This document shows positions 7,360 to 15,866 of a stretch of DNA of 41,969 nt, piece by piece. Both the position numbers and the translations under genes were made by a program. The stretch's first letter is position 1, and the number at the start of each line of letters is the position of its first letter. The DNA lies in contig CANCLV010000005.1 in NCBI GenBank assembly GCA_947378905.1, forward strand, positions 1-41,969. Reading direction: 5' to 3'. Under the pieces are notes generated by a model. That model did not search any database and was not told the origin of the DNA. It saw nothing but the letters and a program-made list of their open reading frames with translations. Source of the stretch: Opitutia bacterium. Its GTDB lineage: Bacteria > Verrucomicrobiota > Verrucomicrobiia > Opitutales > UBA953.

Positions 7360-9327
7360 TTATTTCTTATCGGTCCAGCGAGTAATCGAAAGAACCTTCC
7401 ACTTTTCAGTGCGTCCTTTGATATTCGTCGCAAACTCTTCGCCCACTGTCTTATTCAAGAACTGGCGAGCTAAAGGAGTGATGTAGGCTAAGATGTTACG
7501 CTCTGGTTCGCCATCCCAAGCACCAAGAATGGTGTAGGTGATTTCGCTCTTATCAGATGCGCGATGTAATTTAACGTTGGTGCCGATAGAAACCTTGTCG
7601 GTCTTGGCGGCAGCAAAATCAATCACTTCAGCCTTCTTGAGCATTGCTTCTAATTCACCGCGACGAGCCGTTAAGGTGTCGTGATCTTGGCGAGCCATCT
7701 TGTATTCAGAGTTTTCGCGTAAGTCGCCGTGCTCTTTCGCAATTTGAATCGCTTCTTTAGTGGCCGGAAGTTTGACCTGAACGATATCGGTAAGTTCAGC
7801 TTCGCGGGCTAATTTACTTTCGTTAGAAACCTTGAGCGTGCTTTCTTCAGTGGTGTTTTCGTCTTGTTGGCTCTTCCAGATTTGTTCGACGCTAGGTTCG
7901 ATATTGTGGAAGCGGGCCTTGAGTTTGCTCTTGGTCGTTTCGTCGAAGCCTTGATTGCGTAACATGACGCGAACGAGGTCGAAGATGGTTTCGATATCTA
8001 CTTTATTGCCATTGGGCATCAGGATATCGGACAGAATATTTTTGTCATTGATCAACTCGGTTACGAGAGGAATACGAGCCGTTGAGTTGGACTCAAGCGC
8101 TTCGATGTCGATGCTGCTCAAGATTGCGGCGAGGAGATTAGGGTTAACCAGAGGATTAACAATCTCTGCATATTTTTTGGACTCACGATTCTTGATAATC
8201 CAAATGATAACTGGAGGACGGAGGTCGCGTGAATCGAGCCACTCGCTGAAACGTTTCGCAACTTTTTCGCCGAGGTCAGCGTCACAAAGGTAAGAGATGC
8301 ATTCTGAAACTAATTTTGCAGAACCAGTTTTCGTTCCACCGATATCACGATTGCGGAGTAAATCGAAAGCGCGATCAGCCCAGCGGTCGCCGTGGTGTGC
8401 ACGAATTAAGTCGAGCAATGCACGAATTTTTTCACTCGTGTGTGGGATGTGTAGGGCGATATTGGCGAGGTCGGCGTCGCTGCTTTCAGCAATGATTTCA
8501 GACGCTGTTGGGCTTTGGGTGTCGACAGTTTCAACTGCGGTGCGGAAGAACTTATCGCGATTCCAAATAGCGCATAAAATCTTAGGTAAATGGGTGTTTC
8601 GACGTGAACCGGTGAGGCCTTTTAAGGCCTTGCTAAGATCGCTTGAAACCTTCGCTAAATTAGCCTCGTTCGCAGCTGAACGTGTTTCATTGGTTGGGCT
8701 TTCGGCGAGTTCTTCGAGAATAGCAATTTTGCGTTCGAAGATAGGAGACATTTCGTACTGAGCGAAAAGATCTTCGCCCACATCCTTAGGAGCTTCGAGT
8801 AAAGCGTAGGCTCCACCTTTGCGTTCAGGAATTAAAATAGCACGATCTTTACGGATAGCGGCGCGACCTTTAGTCCACCAATTTTTAAACGCGGTCGCGC
8901 GTTCTTTACCAGCAGGGAGAGAAGCAAAATAGATTCGATCTAATTGTGCTTCGAGAGCATAGGAAGAGCACTCACCGGTTGGGTATTCTGCTAAGATGCT
9001 TTTGATTAAAGTGGGTACGTCGTCGGCTACTAATTTAGCAATTTTTTCTTTAGTAGCGTCCGCGTAAGCCTGGGAGAGGATGCTCTCCGGATTTAGGATC
9101 TCGATTTTTCCATTAGAGAAAAAAGCTACGTCAATGATGTGTCCTTTTTTGGACTGCTCCGGGAAGTCGACGGTGAAGCGCTTCGTAGTTTCGTCGTACG
9201 CACGAATGATTCCGATACCCCAAGCTTGGTGTAAGCAAAAACCATTTTTACCAGCCGTGACCAGGCTGATGGTTTCTGGGATGAGGTGGTTTTTGCCACC
9301 GTGTGGGTTGAGGGCCTTGTTACTCAT
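7360..9327 (-). CDS. greA: GreA/GreB-type transcript cleavage factor with long N-terminal extension
   Basis: About 655 residues, against roughly 158 for standard GreA. The C-terminal 155 residues are a full GreA/GreB: a coiled coil whose tip reads G-D-L-R-E-N-S-E-Y (residues 534-542), keeping the acidic Asp and Glu that place the Mg2+ in RNA polymerase, followed by the FKBP-like domain. The first 500 residues are helical and of unknown function, with an early segment (about 25-75) resembling a small beta domain. Chlamydial GreA is similarly enlarged, so this may be a trait of the superphylum. I chose the ATG at 9327; a TTG at 9354 would add nine residues. Confidence 0.88.
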   Translation of the reverse strand: MSNKALNPHGGKNHLIPETISLVTAGKNGFCLHQAWGIGIIRAYDETTKRFTVDFPEQSKKGHIIDVAFFSNGKIEILNPESILSQAYADATKEKIAKLVADDVPTLIKSILAEYPTGECSSYALEAQLDRIYFASLPAGKERATAFKNWWTKGRAAIRKDRAILIPERKGGAYALLEAPKDVGEDLFAQYEMSPIFERKIAILEELAESPTNETRSAANEANLAKVSSDLSKALKGLTGSRRNTHLPKILCAIWNRDKFFRTAVETVDTQSPTASEIIAESSDADLANIALHIPHTSEKIRALLDLIRAHHGDRWADRAFDLLRNRDIGGTKTGSAKLVSECISYLCDADLGEKVAKRFSEWLDSRDLRPPVIIWIIKNRESKKYAEIVNPLVNPNLLAAILSSIDIEALESNSTARIPLVTELINDKNILSDILMPNGNKVDIETIFDLVRVMLRNQGFDETTKSKLKARFHNIEPSVEQIWKSQQDENTTEESTLKVSNESKLAREAELTDIVQVKLPATKEAIQIAKEHGDLRENSEYKMARQDHDTLTARRGELEAMLKKAEVIDFAAAKTDKVSIGTNVKLHRASDKSEITYTILGAWDGEPERNILAYITPLARQFLNKTVGEEFATNIKGRTEKWKVLSITRWTDKK

Positions 9328-9427
9328 TGCAAATTGTGGTTTTGGGGGTAACAAAACTTACTTGCAAGCCGGAAGGAAGGTCCATCGTCTTTGCCACCAA
9401 AATAAGTGCAACTCGTCCCAATCACCT

Positions 9428-10561
9428 ATGGCCTTTAAGCCTTCAAAACCCTCAATCCATGGCGAAACCCCTGACACCTTGGGGCTTAAGCTAGCTGAAG
9501 CTGGTCATCCAAAATACCGGGCAGGGCAGATTTTTGAGTGGATTTATCCCCGTCGGGCCGAATCCGCTGAAATAATGACTAATTTACCGGCCAATTTGAG
9601 GGTTTGGCTGGCCGAAAATTACGATTTTACGGCAACCGACGTGCTTGGGCGAAAAACGGCTCAAGATGTGACTCAGAAACTTTTACAAAGGCTTCGCGAT
9701 GGTTCCTTGATCGAGACCGTCATCATCCGTGCCCCCATGGAAGGCGTCGGCCAAGATAAATCTCGTAGGACTATTTGTATCTCCACCCAAGTGGGCTGTG
9801 CCTATGGATGTAAATTCTGTGCTTCGGGCCTTGAAGGATGGAAGCGCGATTTAAGTGTTGGTGAAATTGTTTCTCAACTCGTCCAAGTTTGTCGCATCGA
9901 AGATCAAGCCGACCCGGCACGCGCCGCCGAAGGCTTAGCCTCATTCGATAATATTGTAGTCATGGGCATGGGTGAGCCTTTAGCGAATTACGATAATTTG
10001 ATGGCGGCCTTGAAAATCGTGAACGCTCAGTGGGGTTTTGGTTTTGGTGCGCGTCGCGTTACGATTTCTACATCGGGTGTAGTTCCTAAGATTTTAAAAC
10101 TAGCTGAAGAAACTTTAGGATTTCGTTTAGCGATTAGTTTACACGGAGCAACGAATGAGGTGCGGGAAAAAATTATGCCCGTAAATAAAAAGTATCCGCT
10201 CGAAGAATTAATTCCCGCGGCCAAAACTTTTGCACGTCAACATGGTCGCATGCTGACTCTCGAATTTATTCTCATTGAAGAAATTAATGATTCACTTGAA
10301 CAGGCCCAGAAGTTGGCGGTGATTGCCCGAGAATTACATGCACACGTTAATTTAATTCCCTATAATACGGTAGAGGGACTCGAGTGGCGTAGACCTTCCA
10401 TTACTCGCCAGGATCGCTTCGTCAAAGAACTGCGAGCGCTGGGTGTTACCGCGACTTTACGTCGGGAAAAAGGGCATGATATTAATGCCGCCTGTGGTCA
10501 GTTAAGATTACAGAAGGAGAAGAGTTTAGAAGGTAACTCTACTCCAACTCCTGAGGCTTAA
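9428..10561 (+). CDS. rlmN: 23S rRNA (adenine2503-C2)-methyltransferase RlmN
   Basis: A 377-residue radical SAM enzyme that methylates C2 of A2503 in 23S rRNA and A37 in some tRNAs. The cluster-binding C-x3-C-x2-C is C124, C128 and C131 in Q-V-G-C-A-Y-G-C-K-F-C. The C-terminal methyl-carrying cysteine is in G-H-D-I-N-A-A-C-G-Q-L. Other family stretches are V-V-M-G-M-G-E-P-L-A-N and I-S-L-H-G-A. The open frame extends 116 codons upstream, but it overlaps the divergent greA gene; the ATG at 9428 gives the normal family length. Its stop codon overlaps that of the convergent rpe gene by 4 bases. Confidence 0.96.
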   Translation: MAFKPSKPSIHGETPDTLGLKLAEAGHPKYRAGQIFEWIYPRRAESAEIMTNLPANLRVWLAENYDFTATDVLGRKTAQDVTQKLLQRLRDGSLIETVIIRAPMEGVGQDKSRRTICISTQVGCAYGCKFCASGLEGWKRDLSVGEIVSQLVQVCRIEDQADPARAAEGLASFDNIVVMGMGEPLANYDNLMAALKIVNAQWGFGFGARRVTISTSGVVPKILKLAEETLGFRLAISLHGATNEVREKIMPVNKKYPLEELIPAAKTFARQHGRMLTLEFILIEEINDSLEQAQKLAVIARELHAHVNLIPYNTVEGLEWRRPSITRQDRFVKELRALGVTATLRREKGHDINAACGQLRLQKEKSLEGNSTPTPEA

Positions 10562-11208
10562 GCAGTTAATCCAGCGATAAAGGCGCGGCGATCAGGTGCT
10601 TTATAAAACGCTGTACCGGCTACGAGGGTGTCGGCCCCAGCGGCGCGACATTGTAAACCAGTTTCGCTGTTAATTCCCCCGTCGACTTCTAAGCGGAATT
10701 TTAATCCACGATTTTTTCTTTCGTTGTTTAAGAACTTAATGCTCTCGAGTACGGATGGCATAAAAGATTGTCCACCGAAACCAGGGAAAACTGTCATGCA
10801 CAAGACAAGGTCTACTGAATCAAGATACGGTAAAAGTCTTTTGGGGTCGCAATCAGGATTCATCGCAATGCCCGCCTGGACGCCCGCCTCTTTGATACTT
10901 TTAATTGTCTTGGCGACATCGTGATCGGCTTCGACATGCACCGTGATGATTTCTGCGCCGGCTTTAACGAATGCAGCGACGTAGCGATCTGGATTTTGTA
11001 GCATCAGATGTACATCAAAAAGGAGTTTTGTCCGCGGTCTTAAATCGGCTACAACCTGTGGGCCAAAGCTTATGTTCGGCACAAAATGTCCGTCCATAAT
11101 ATCGAGGTGAACCCACTTTAGTCCCGATTCTTCGATGGCTTTAATTCCTAACGCAAATTCACCGTGATTTGCGGCGAGTAGGGAAGGCGCAACGATGGGC
11201 GAGTTCAT
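10558..11208 (-). CDS. rpe: Ribulose-phosphate 3-epimerase
   Basis: A 216-residue TIM-barrel enzyme that interconverts ribulose 5-phosphate and xylulose 5-phosphate in the pentose phosphate pathway. Family motifs are all present: A-P-S-L-L-A-A-N near the start, the metal-site H-L-D-I-M-D-G-H-F-V-P-N, F-D-V-H-L-M, M-T-V-F-P-G-F-G-G-Q and L-E-V-D-G-G-I. I chose the ATG at 11208; the frame opens from a TTG at 11217. The ATG lies 2 bases after the LptE stop codon, so translation is probably coupled. It is the last gene of the rpmF-plsX-fabH series. Confidence 0.96.
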   Translation of the reverse strand: MNSPIVAPSLLAANHGEFALGIKAIEESGLKWVHLDIMDGHFVPNISFGPQVVADLRPRTKLLFDVHLMLQNPDRYVAAFVKAGAEIITVHVEADHDVAKTIKSIKEAGVQAGIAMNPDCDPKRLLPYLDSVDLVLCMTVFPGFGGQSFMPSVLESIKFLNNERKNRGLKFRLEVDGGINSETGLQCRAAGADTLVAGTAFYKAPDRRAFIAGLTA

Positions 11209-11210
11209 TT

Positions 11211-11711
11211 TTACCAAGCGGTAGTAGCCGCTTCTCTTATTTGGCTAACGATATCGGCAAATAAACCAGGGGCAATACTACGTTCTTCTGCGGAAGCATC
11301 GCCGTTGGGCTGTAAGGTTGCGGAAGCGCTGAATTCTCGGTCTTTAAACAAAACTTTAGTTCCGTTGTTGGTGGTTAAGGTACAACGCACTGTGATCGAA
11401 ACATTAAAGCTACTGTAGGTATAACTGTCGGTAGATTTCGTAGTTAGACCTCGGTGGCTGTAGTGGGTGACCACAGTTTCTAATTTTGCACCGCCTGAAC
11501 CGATTTTAATGCGTGGGTCAGCGGTAAATGATTCAATTAATTTTTGTTCGAGTGCTACATGCGTACCAATTCGTGAAGTGGTATTTTGAATGGGAGCAAT
11601 TTCGATGGTGGTGAACGCGGGCTTAGGTCCACCGAGCTCATAAGAGGAACAACCGCTTTGGCTTAAAGTTAAACCTAGACCAATCAGTGTGAGTAGTGTT
11701 CGGAAGATCAT
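11211..11711 (-). CDS. lptE: LptE-like LPS-assembly lipoprotein
   Basis: A 166-residue protein with a signal peptide ending S-Q-S-G-C (Cys21), a lipobox-like site with an unusual Gln at -3. The mature part has the alpha/beta pattern of the LptE family: I-E-I-A-P-I-Q-N-T-T, then E-Q-K-L-I-E-S-F-T-A-D-P-R, and a C-terminal helix with I-V-S-Q-I-R-E-A-A. In that family, LptE plugs the LptD barrel that inserts LPS into the outer membrane. It overlaps the upstream TPR gene by ATGA. The family call rests on pattern and context, and sequence conservation in LptE is low. Confidence 0.75.
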   Translation of the reverse strand: MIFRTLLTLIGLGLTLSQSGCSSYELGGPKPAFTTIEIAPIQNTTSRIGTHVALEQKLIESFTADPRIKIGSGGAKLETVVTHYSHRGLTTKSTDSYTYSSFNVSITVRCTLTTNNGTKVLFKDREFSASATLQPNGDASAEERSIAPGLFADIVSQIREAATTAW

Positions 11712-12832
11712 GGACGTGAGTTTTCTATAGCGGGATTAAGTGTTTCTCTGCGAAAACCGAGAGCGTCTAATTCGTCGCCCACAGTGACGGGTTTATTTTC
11801 AGTACTGGACGATGGACGCGGATAGGCCCCGAGTAGTTTGTCCGCAATGGTTGTCGGCGGGGTTGGATTTTTCTCAATTTCCTTGAGTAAACTTTGTGCT
11901 TCTACGGCAGCGGCAGACTCGGGTGAAATACTTCGGCAAGCGTTAGCCATGAGCTTAGCGGCCTCAGGATTGTTGCGACTATACCAATAAAATTTTCCAA
12001 GATTAAGTCGGGCACGGGCTGCACGATCACGTAACAGCTTAATCTGTTCGGCAGCAATTTTCGCACGTGGGTCGTTGGGGTATTGGTCGGCCAGGGTTTT
12101 CCAGTGGTCAACCGAATCAATCGTGCTCGCTTGATCCCAATCTGGTCCGAGTGATTCTTCGCTACGTAATTTAGCTAGTTTTTCTAAGGCTTCGGGTGCG
12201 TATTTTGAATTAGGATAATCGCTAATGATGCGTTCTAAGGCATCAAGACTCTCGGCAGAACGACCTTCGTCTGCGTTTAATCGGGCAATGCGAATCAGGG
12301 CGATGTCGGCGAGCAGTCCATTGGGAGCAACTTTAATAACTTTTTCGTAAACTGGCACGGCATGTAGACGATCCTTGAACCAAGGGAACCAGCCACCCAG
12401 TCGCGGGCGATTTCCTTCCGCTAAACGCGAAGCGATAATAAAATCTAAATCTACAGCGTCTTGGAAGTTTACGTAGTTGGTATGGCGTTTAAAAAATTCG
12501 TCTAAGTCTTCGCGCTCGGCTGGCTCGAACTGATTACGGGCAATATGAATTTTGGCTCTCGCAATCAGGGCAATCGCTTCGCCTTCGTGACCAAATTGTG
12601 TTTCCGCGATTTTATCCCAAAGTGATAATGCTTTTAAATAATTTTTATCATCCGTCGCGGCCTGTGCTTCGTTGATTTGATTCAATAACTCAGGCAACGT
12701 CGTGGGTGCAATGACGACAGAAGTGGTGCCTTCTTTGAGCGTCCAGCGGGGGCCGGTGTGAATTAGCTCAGCCTGACAGTTCAGTGTGAGGGCGAGAGCG
12801 AAGATGCAGAAAAATTTATTTTTTAGGTTCAT
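11708..12832 (-). CDS. TPR protein, BamD/YfiO-like
   Basis: A 374-residue exported protein with a signal peptide (about residues 1-21) and repeated helix pairs. Examples are Y-L-K-A-L-S-L-W-D-K-I, A-E-S-L-D-A-L-E-R-I-I-S-D-Y-P-N-S-K-Y-A-P-E-A and W-K-T-L-A-D-Q-Y-P-N-D-P. The 'Y-P-N-S-x-Y-A-P-E-A' turn is typical of BamD/YbgF-type repeats. The N-terminal Cys (residue 19, L-N-C) has a poor lipobox, so the protein may be soluble in the periplasm. It lies between fabH (17-base overlap) and lptE (ATGA overlap), which supports a role in outer-membrane assembly. Confidence 0.72.
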   Translation of the reverse strand: MNLKNKFFCIFALALTLNCQAELIHTGPRWTLKEGTTSVVIAPTTLPELLNQINEAQAATDDKNYLKALSLWDKIAETQFGHEGEAIALIARAKIHIARNQFEPAEREDLDEFFKRHTNYVNFQDAVDLDFIIASRLAEGNRPRLGGWFPWFKDRLHAVPVYEKVIKVAPNGLLADIALIRIARLNADEGRSAESLDALERIISDYPNSKYAPEALEKLAKLRSEESLGPDWDQASTIDSVDHWKTLADQYPNDPRAKIAAEQIKLLRDRAARARLNLGKFYWYSRNNPEAAKLMANACRSISPESAAAVEAQSLLKEIEKNPTPPTTIADKLLGAYPRPSSSTENKPVTVGDELDALGFRRETLNPAIENSRP

Positions 12833-13829
12833 GCCAACGAAGGAGGGTTGCTCCCCAGGTTAGTCCTGAGCCGAAAGCGACAAGCAGGATAAGGTCACCG
12901 TGTTTGATTTTGCCTTCCCGCCAAGCCTCTTCGAGGGCCAACGGAATGGACGCGGCAGAAGTGTTCCCAAATCGGTCTAAATTCGAAGGAAAACGCTCAA
13001 GCCCCACATTTAATTGGCCGGCTACAGCTTCTAAAATTCGAGCGTTCGCTTGGTGAGGTATGAACCACGCCACTTGATCGGAGGTCACGCCACAACTATT
13101 CAAAACGCGCTGACAGGATTCGGACATCACGCGCACCGCGAGTTTAAAAACTTCTTTACCGTTCATGCGCAGACAGTGTTCGCGATTTTGAATGGTTTCA
13201 GGTGTCGCTGGTTTAGCTGAACCGCCTGCTACACTGTGAATGAGTTCCGCGTTATATCCATCTGACCCCAACATGTTTCCGAGGATACCGACATTAGGTG
13301 TATCAGTTAATTCTAAAATAGCGGCTCCAGCGCCATCACCAAAAAGTACGCAGGTGGTGCGATCTTGCCAATCAAGCACTCCCGAAAGTTTTTCTGATCC
13401 GACAACGAGTGCGCGTCGATAATTTCCCGAACGCAACATGTCAGTACCGACTTGAAGGGCAAAAATAAATCCTGAGCATGCGGCGGAAATATCGAAGGCG
13501 GGAATATCCCGACGCAGGCCAAGTTTGGCTTGAAGGATGCAGGCAGTTGAAGGGAAGGGGACATCAGGGGTCATCGTTGCCACAATGAGCAGGTCGATGT
13601 CTTCTGGATTAAGTCCGGCATTTTTGAGCGCTTGGGCGGAAGCTTTTGCCCCCATGTCGGAAGGATTTTCGTTTGGTCCGGCGATACGACGTTCGGCAAT
13701 TCCTGAACGTGTTTTAATCCACTCATCGTTGGTATCGACGATCTTTGATAAATCATCGTTGGTCAGTTTTCGCTCGGGTGTATAGACTCCGAGCGAACGG
13801 ATGAAGACTGAGGATTGAGTCGGGTTCAT
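12816..13829 (-). CDS. fabH: Beta-ketoacyl-ACP synthase III
   Basis: A 337-residue thiolase-fold enzyme that condenses acetyl-CoA with malonyl-ACP to start fatty-acid synthesis. The catalytic triad is visible: Cys118 in D-I-S-A-A-C-S-G-F, His in I-P-H-Q-A-N-A-R-I and Asn in G-N-T-S-A-A-S-I-P. I chose the ATG at 13829, which gives the usual family N-terminus; the frame opens from a GTG at 13871. The order rpmF-plsX-fabH is the widely conserved one. The 3' end overlaps the BamD-like gene by 17 bases. Confidence 0.96.
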   Translation of the reverse strand: MNPTQSSVFIRSLGVYTPERKLTNDDLSKIVDTNDEWIKTRSGIAERRIAGPNENPSDMGAKASAQALKNAGLNPEDIDLLIVATMTPDVPFPSTACILQAKLGLRRDIPAFDISAACSGFIFALQVGTDMLRSGNYRRALVVGSEKLSGVLDWQDRTTCVLFGDGAGAAILELTDTPNVGILGNMLGSDGYNAELIHSVAGGSAKPATPETIQNREHCLRMNGKEVFKLAVRVMSESCQRVLNSCGVTSDQVAWFIPHQANARILEAVAGQLNVGLERFPSNLDRFGNTSAASIPLALEEAWREGKIKHGDLILLVAFGSGLTWGATLLRWHEPKK

Positions 13830-13878
13830 CAAATAGTTGAAGTAAGCCCTACGCGGGGAAGAAGGGAACACTAAAACC

Positions 13879-14949
13879 TCATTCTTCTTCCGGAGTCGAA
13901 GAAATTACGGCATTTGCTTCAGCTAAAGCGACCAACATTCGGCGGTTAGCATCGTGGCCCACGGCTTCGAGACCTAGGCGAATGGCACTGGCAATGCTCT
14001 GTCGATTGCTGGAACCGTGAGCTTTCATAACTAAACTTGAGAGTCCTAATAAAGGAGCTCCACCATATTTTTCGGGCTTAAGTTTTCCTTTAAGATCACG
14101 CAGGAGAGGGAACATGGCGATACCACCAGCGAGGTAGACTGGATTACTCTTAACTTTTTTACCGACCATATCTCTCACCATGTAGACCAGACCTTCGAGA
14201 GTTTTTAAAATAACATTTCCAGTGAATCCATCGGTGACCACGACATCACAGGCGTCGCCAAACACATCAAATCCTTCAACGGGTCCAACGTAATTAATTT
14301 TATCGCCCATCGCTTTTAATAAAGTGTGCGTGCGATTAATTCTGGCACCGCCTTTACCTTCTTCGGTGCCCACAGACAATAAACCCACGCGAGGATTAGT
14401 GATACCTAAAGCACTTTGTGCGTAGATGGATCCGAGTACGGCGTTGTGGACTAAATGTTCAGGTTTAGCTTCAGGGTTTGCACCGACATCGAGCATCACG
14501 AAGTGACCTTCACGACGAGGCATAATGGCAGCTAAGGCAGGACGTTCGGCGCCTTCCATGGGACGCACTTTAATGGTTCCTGCAGCGACTAAGGCTTTTG
14601 TATTACCAGTAGAAATGACGAGATCGGCTTGTCCTGCTTTAAGCATATCTAGCGCAATCAACATCGATGAATCGCGTTTAGATTTAATAACCGTCATCGC
14701 AGCGTCATCCGGATTTACCACTGTTGCTGCATGTTTAAACTCAACGCGCTTGGATTTAAGTACTCTGTGTTCCGCAGCGAGTTGGCGTAAGTTATCTTCG
14801 TGGCCGACTAAAATAAGTTTATCATTGGGACCAATAAATCCTTCACGGATTGCCAAGGCTGCACCAGCGATGGCTTCCGATGGACCTAAGTCACCACCCA
14901 TACAATCGAGGGCGATCTTTTTTCCAGTGGGCGTGATTTCTTCGCTCAT
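13879..14949 (-). CDS. plsX: Phosphate acyltransferase PlsX
   Basis: A 356-residue peripheral membrane enzyme that turns acyl-ACP into acyl-phosphate for glycerol 3-phosphate acylation by PlsY. Family marks are I-A-L-D-C-M-G-G-D-L-G-P near the N-terminus, V-I-S-T-G-N-T-K-A-L, M-L-D-V-G-A-N, G-L-L-S-V-G-T-E-E-G-K-G and V-T-D-G-F-T-G-N-V. The gene is 29 bases downstream of rpmF and 49 bases upstream of the chosen fabH start. A small hairpin lies directly before its ATG. Confidence 0.96.
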   Translation of the reverse strand: MSEEITPTGKKIALDCMGGDLGPSEAIAGAALAIREGFIGPNDKLILVGHEDNLRQLAAEHRVLKSKRVEFKHAATVVNPDDAAMTVIKSKRDSSMLIALDMLKAGQADLVISTGNTKALVAAGTIKVRPMEGAERPALAAIMPRREGHFVMLDVGANPEAKPEHLVHNAVLGSIYAQSALGITNPRVGLLSVGTEEGKGGARINRTHTLLKAMGDKINYVGPVEGFDVFGDACDVVVTDGFTGNVILKTLEGLVYMVRDMVGKKVKSNPVYLAGGIAMFPLLRDLKGKLKPEKYGGAPLLGLSSLVMKAHGSSNRQSIASAIRLGLEAVGHDANRRMLVALAEANAVISSTPEEE

Positions 14950-14955
14950 GATTGA

Positions 14956-14970
14956 ACGGGCGTTGCCCGT
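14956..14970 (-). other. Small hairpin just before plsX
   Basis: Six-base perfect arms (ACGGGC and GCCCGT) with a 3-base loop end 6 bases before the plsX ATG, in the rpmF-plsX gap. It has no T-tract after it on the minus strand, so it is not a good terminator. It may affect plsX translation or protect the rpmF mRNA end. Confidence 0.5.
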
Positions 14971-14979
14971 AAAATTTGC

Positions 14980-15159
14980 TTAAGCCTCGGTGTCGAGGAC
15001 TTGACGACCACGGTATTTACCGGTGGTTGGGTCGACGCGGTGTGAACGGCGGAGGGCGCCTGATTCTGCATCGCGTACGAGCTTGGGAGCACGGAACTGA
15101 TTGGCCCCGCGACGAAGGCGACTGCGACGTTTAGACTGTTTGCGTTTCGGATTTGCCAT
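14980..15159 (-). CDS. rpmF: 50S ribosomal protein bL32
   Basis: A 59-residue, strongly basic protein starting M-A-N-P-K-R-K-Q-S-K-R-R-S-R-L-R-R, the usual bL32 N-terminus. The zinc-type cysteines seen in some bL32 forms are absent, so this is the Cys-free type. The open frame extends 25 codons upstream, but the ATG at 15159 matches the family. It heads the plsX-fabH operon. Confidence 0.96.
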   Translation of the reverse strand: MANPKRKQSKRRSRLRRGANQFRAPKLVRDAESGALRRSHRVDPTTGKYRGRQVLDTEA

Positions 15160-15262
15160 GGTTCTGCTCTGGTTGAGGGTCAGATGTAGAGTCCCTCTGC
15201 CCCCACGGTCAAGCCCCCTTTCAATGGCTTGCACTACTTAAATGCATCGATTGGCTGGCGAC

Positions 15263-15817
15263 ATGGCCAAATCGCCCGCCCTTTTCCTCGATCGGGATGG
15301 AAATCTCATCGAAGACCATCACCATACCTGCCAAGTTGACCAGGTAAGCCTTATTTCCGGGGTAAAGCCTGCTCTTAATGCCTGTTTATCGGCCGGATAT
15401 AAGCTTTTCATCCTCACCAATCAAAGTGGTATAAATCGGGGGATTTTTACCTGGGAACAATACCACGCCTGCAATCAGCGCATGCTTGAGTTGCTCGATT
15501 TGCCGGCTCCAGGGATTTTAGAAATCAAAGCCGCCCCCGAAAAACCGGATGAGCCTTCTTTATACCGAAAACCGAGTCCTCGATTTATTTTAGAAATGAT
15601 TGAGCAACATGAACTCGATGCCACCCGCTGTTGGATGGTGGGCGATCGTATTACTGATTGGGATGCTGGATTAAATGCAGGAATAAAATCGTGTGCGGTG
15701 CGTAGTGGTGCTGGTCGCCCAGAAGATTTTATTTATGCGGAGAAAATGAAATTCACCATTCGCCAAGATTTTCCTGACTTTGTTCGTCAGGATCTCGGCT
15801 TGAATTGGAATAAATAA
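15263..15817 (+). CDS. gmhB: GmhB-like HAD phosphatase lacking the zinc loop
   Basis: A 184-residue HAD-superfamily phosphatase of the heptose 1,7-bisphosphate phosphatase type (an LPS heptose precursor step). The nucleophile motif is F-L-D-R-D-G-N (Asp10 and Asp12), followed by L-T-N-Q-S-G-I-N-R-G, the Y-R-K-P-S-P element and M-V-G-D-R-I-T-D. In E. coli GmhB four Cys/His ligands bind zinc before the R-K-P element; here that stretch is A-P-E-K-P-D-E-P-S-L-Y and has none. The true substrate may therefore differ. An in-frame ATG at 15242 would add seven residues; I prefer 15263 because its M-A-K-S start resembles GmhB. Confidence 0.85.
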   Translation: MAKSPALFLDRDGNLIEDHHHTCQVDQVSLISGVKPALNACLSAGYKLFILTNQSGINRGIFTWEQYHACNQRMLELLDLPAPGILEIKAAPEKPDEPSLYRKPSPRFILEMIEQHELDATRCWMVGDRITDWDAGLNAGIKSCAVRSGAGRPEDFIYAEKMKFTIRQDFPDFVRQDLGLNWNK

Positions 15818-15845
15818 AAAGGGCGAACTCGAAAGTTCGCCCTTT
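15818..15845. terminator. Two-way rho-independent terminator
   Basis: A 12-base perfect stem (AAAGGGCGAACT paired with AGTTCGCCCTTT) around a CGAA loop lies between the convergent GmhB-like gene and the secreted repeat protein gene. A/T-rich flanks on both sides make it usable in both directions. Confidence 0.9.
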
Positions 15846-15866
15846 AAAATCAATGTCTAAACTTAA

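Noticed and set aside
9080..9427. Upstream extension of the rlmN frame by 116 codons
   Set aside because: It overlaps the divergent GreA-like gene and does not resemble RlmN; the ATG at 9428 gives normal length.
14525..14983. A 152-codon plus-strand frame opposite plsX and the start of rpmF
   Set aside because: It is entirely antisense to a clear plsX gene and has no family features.
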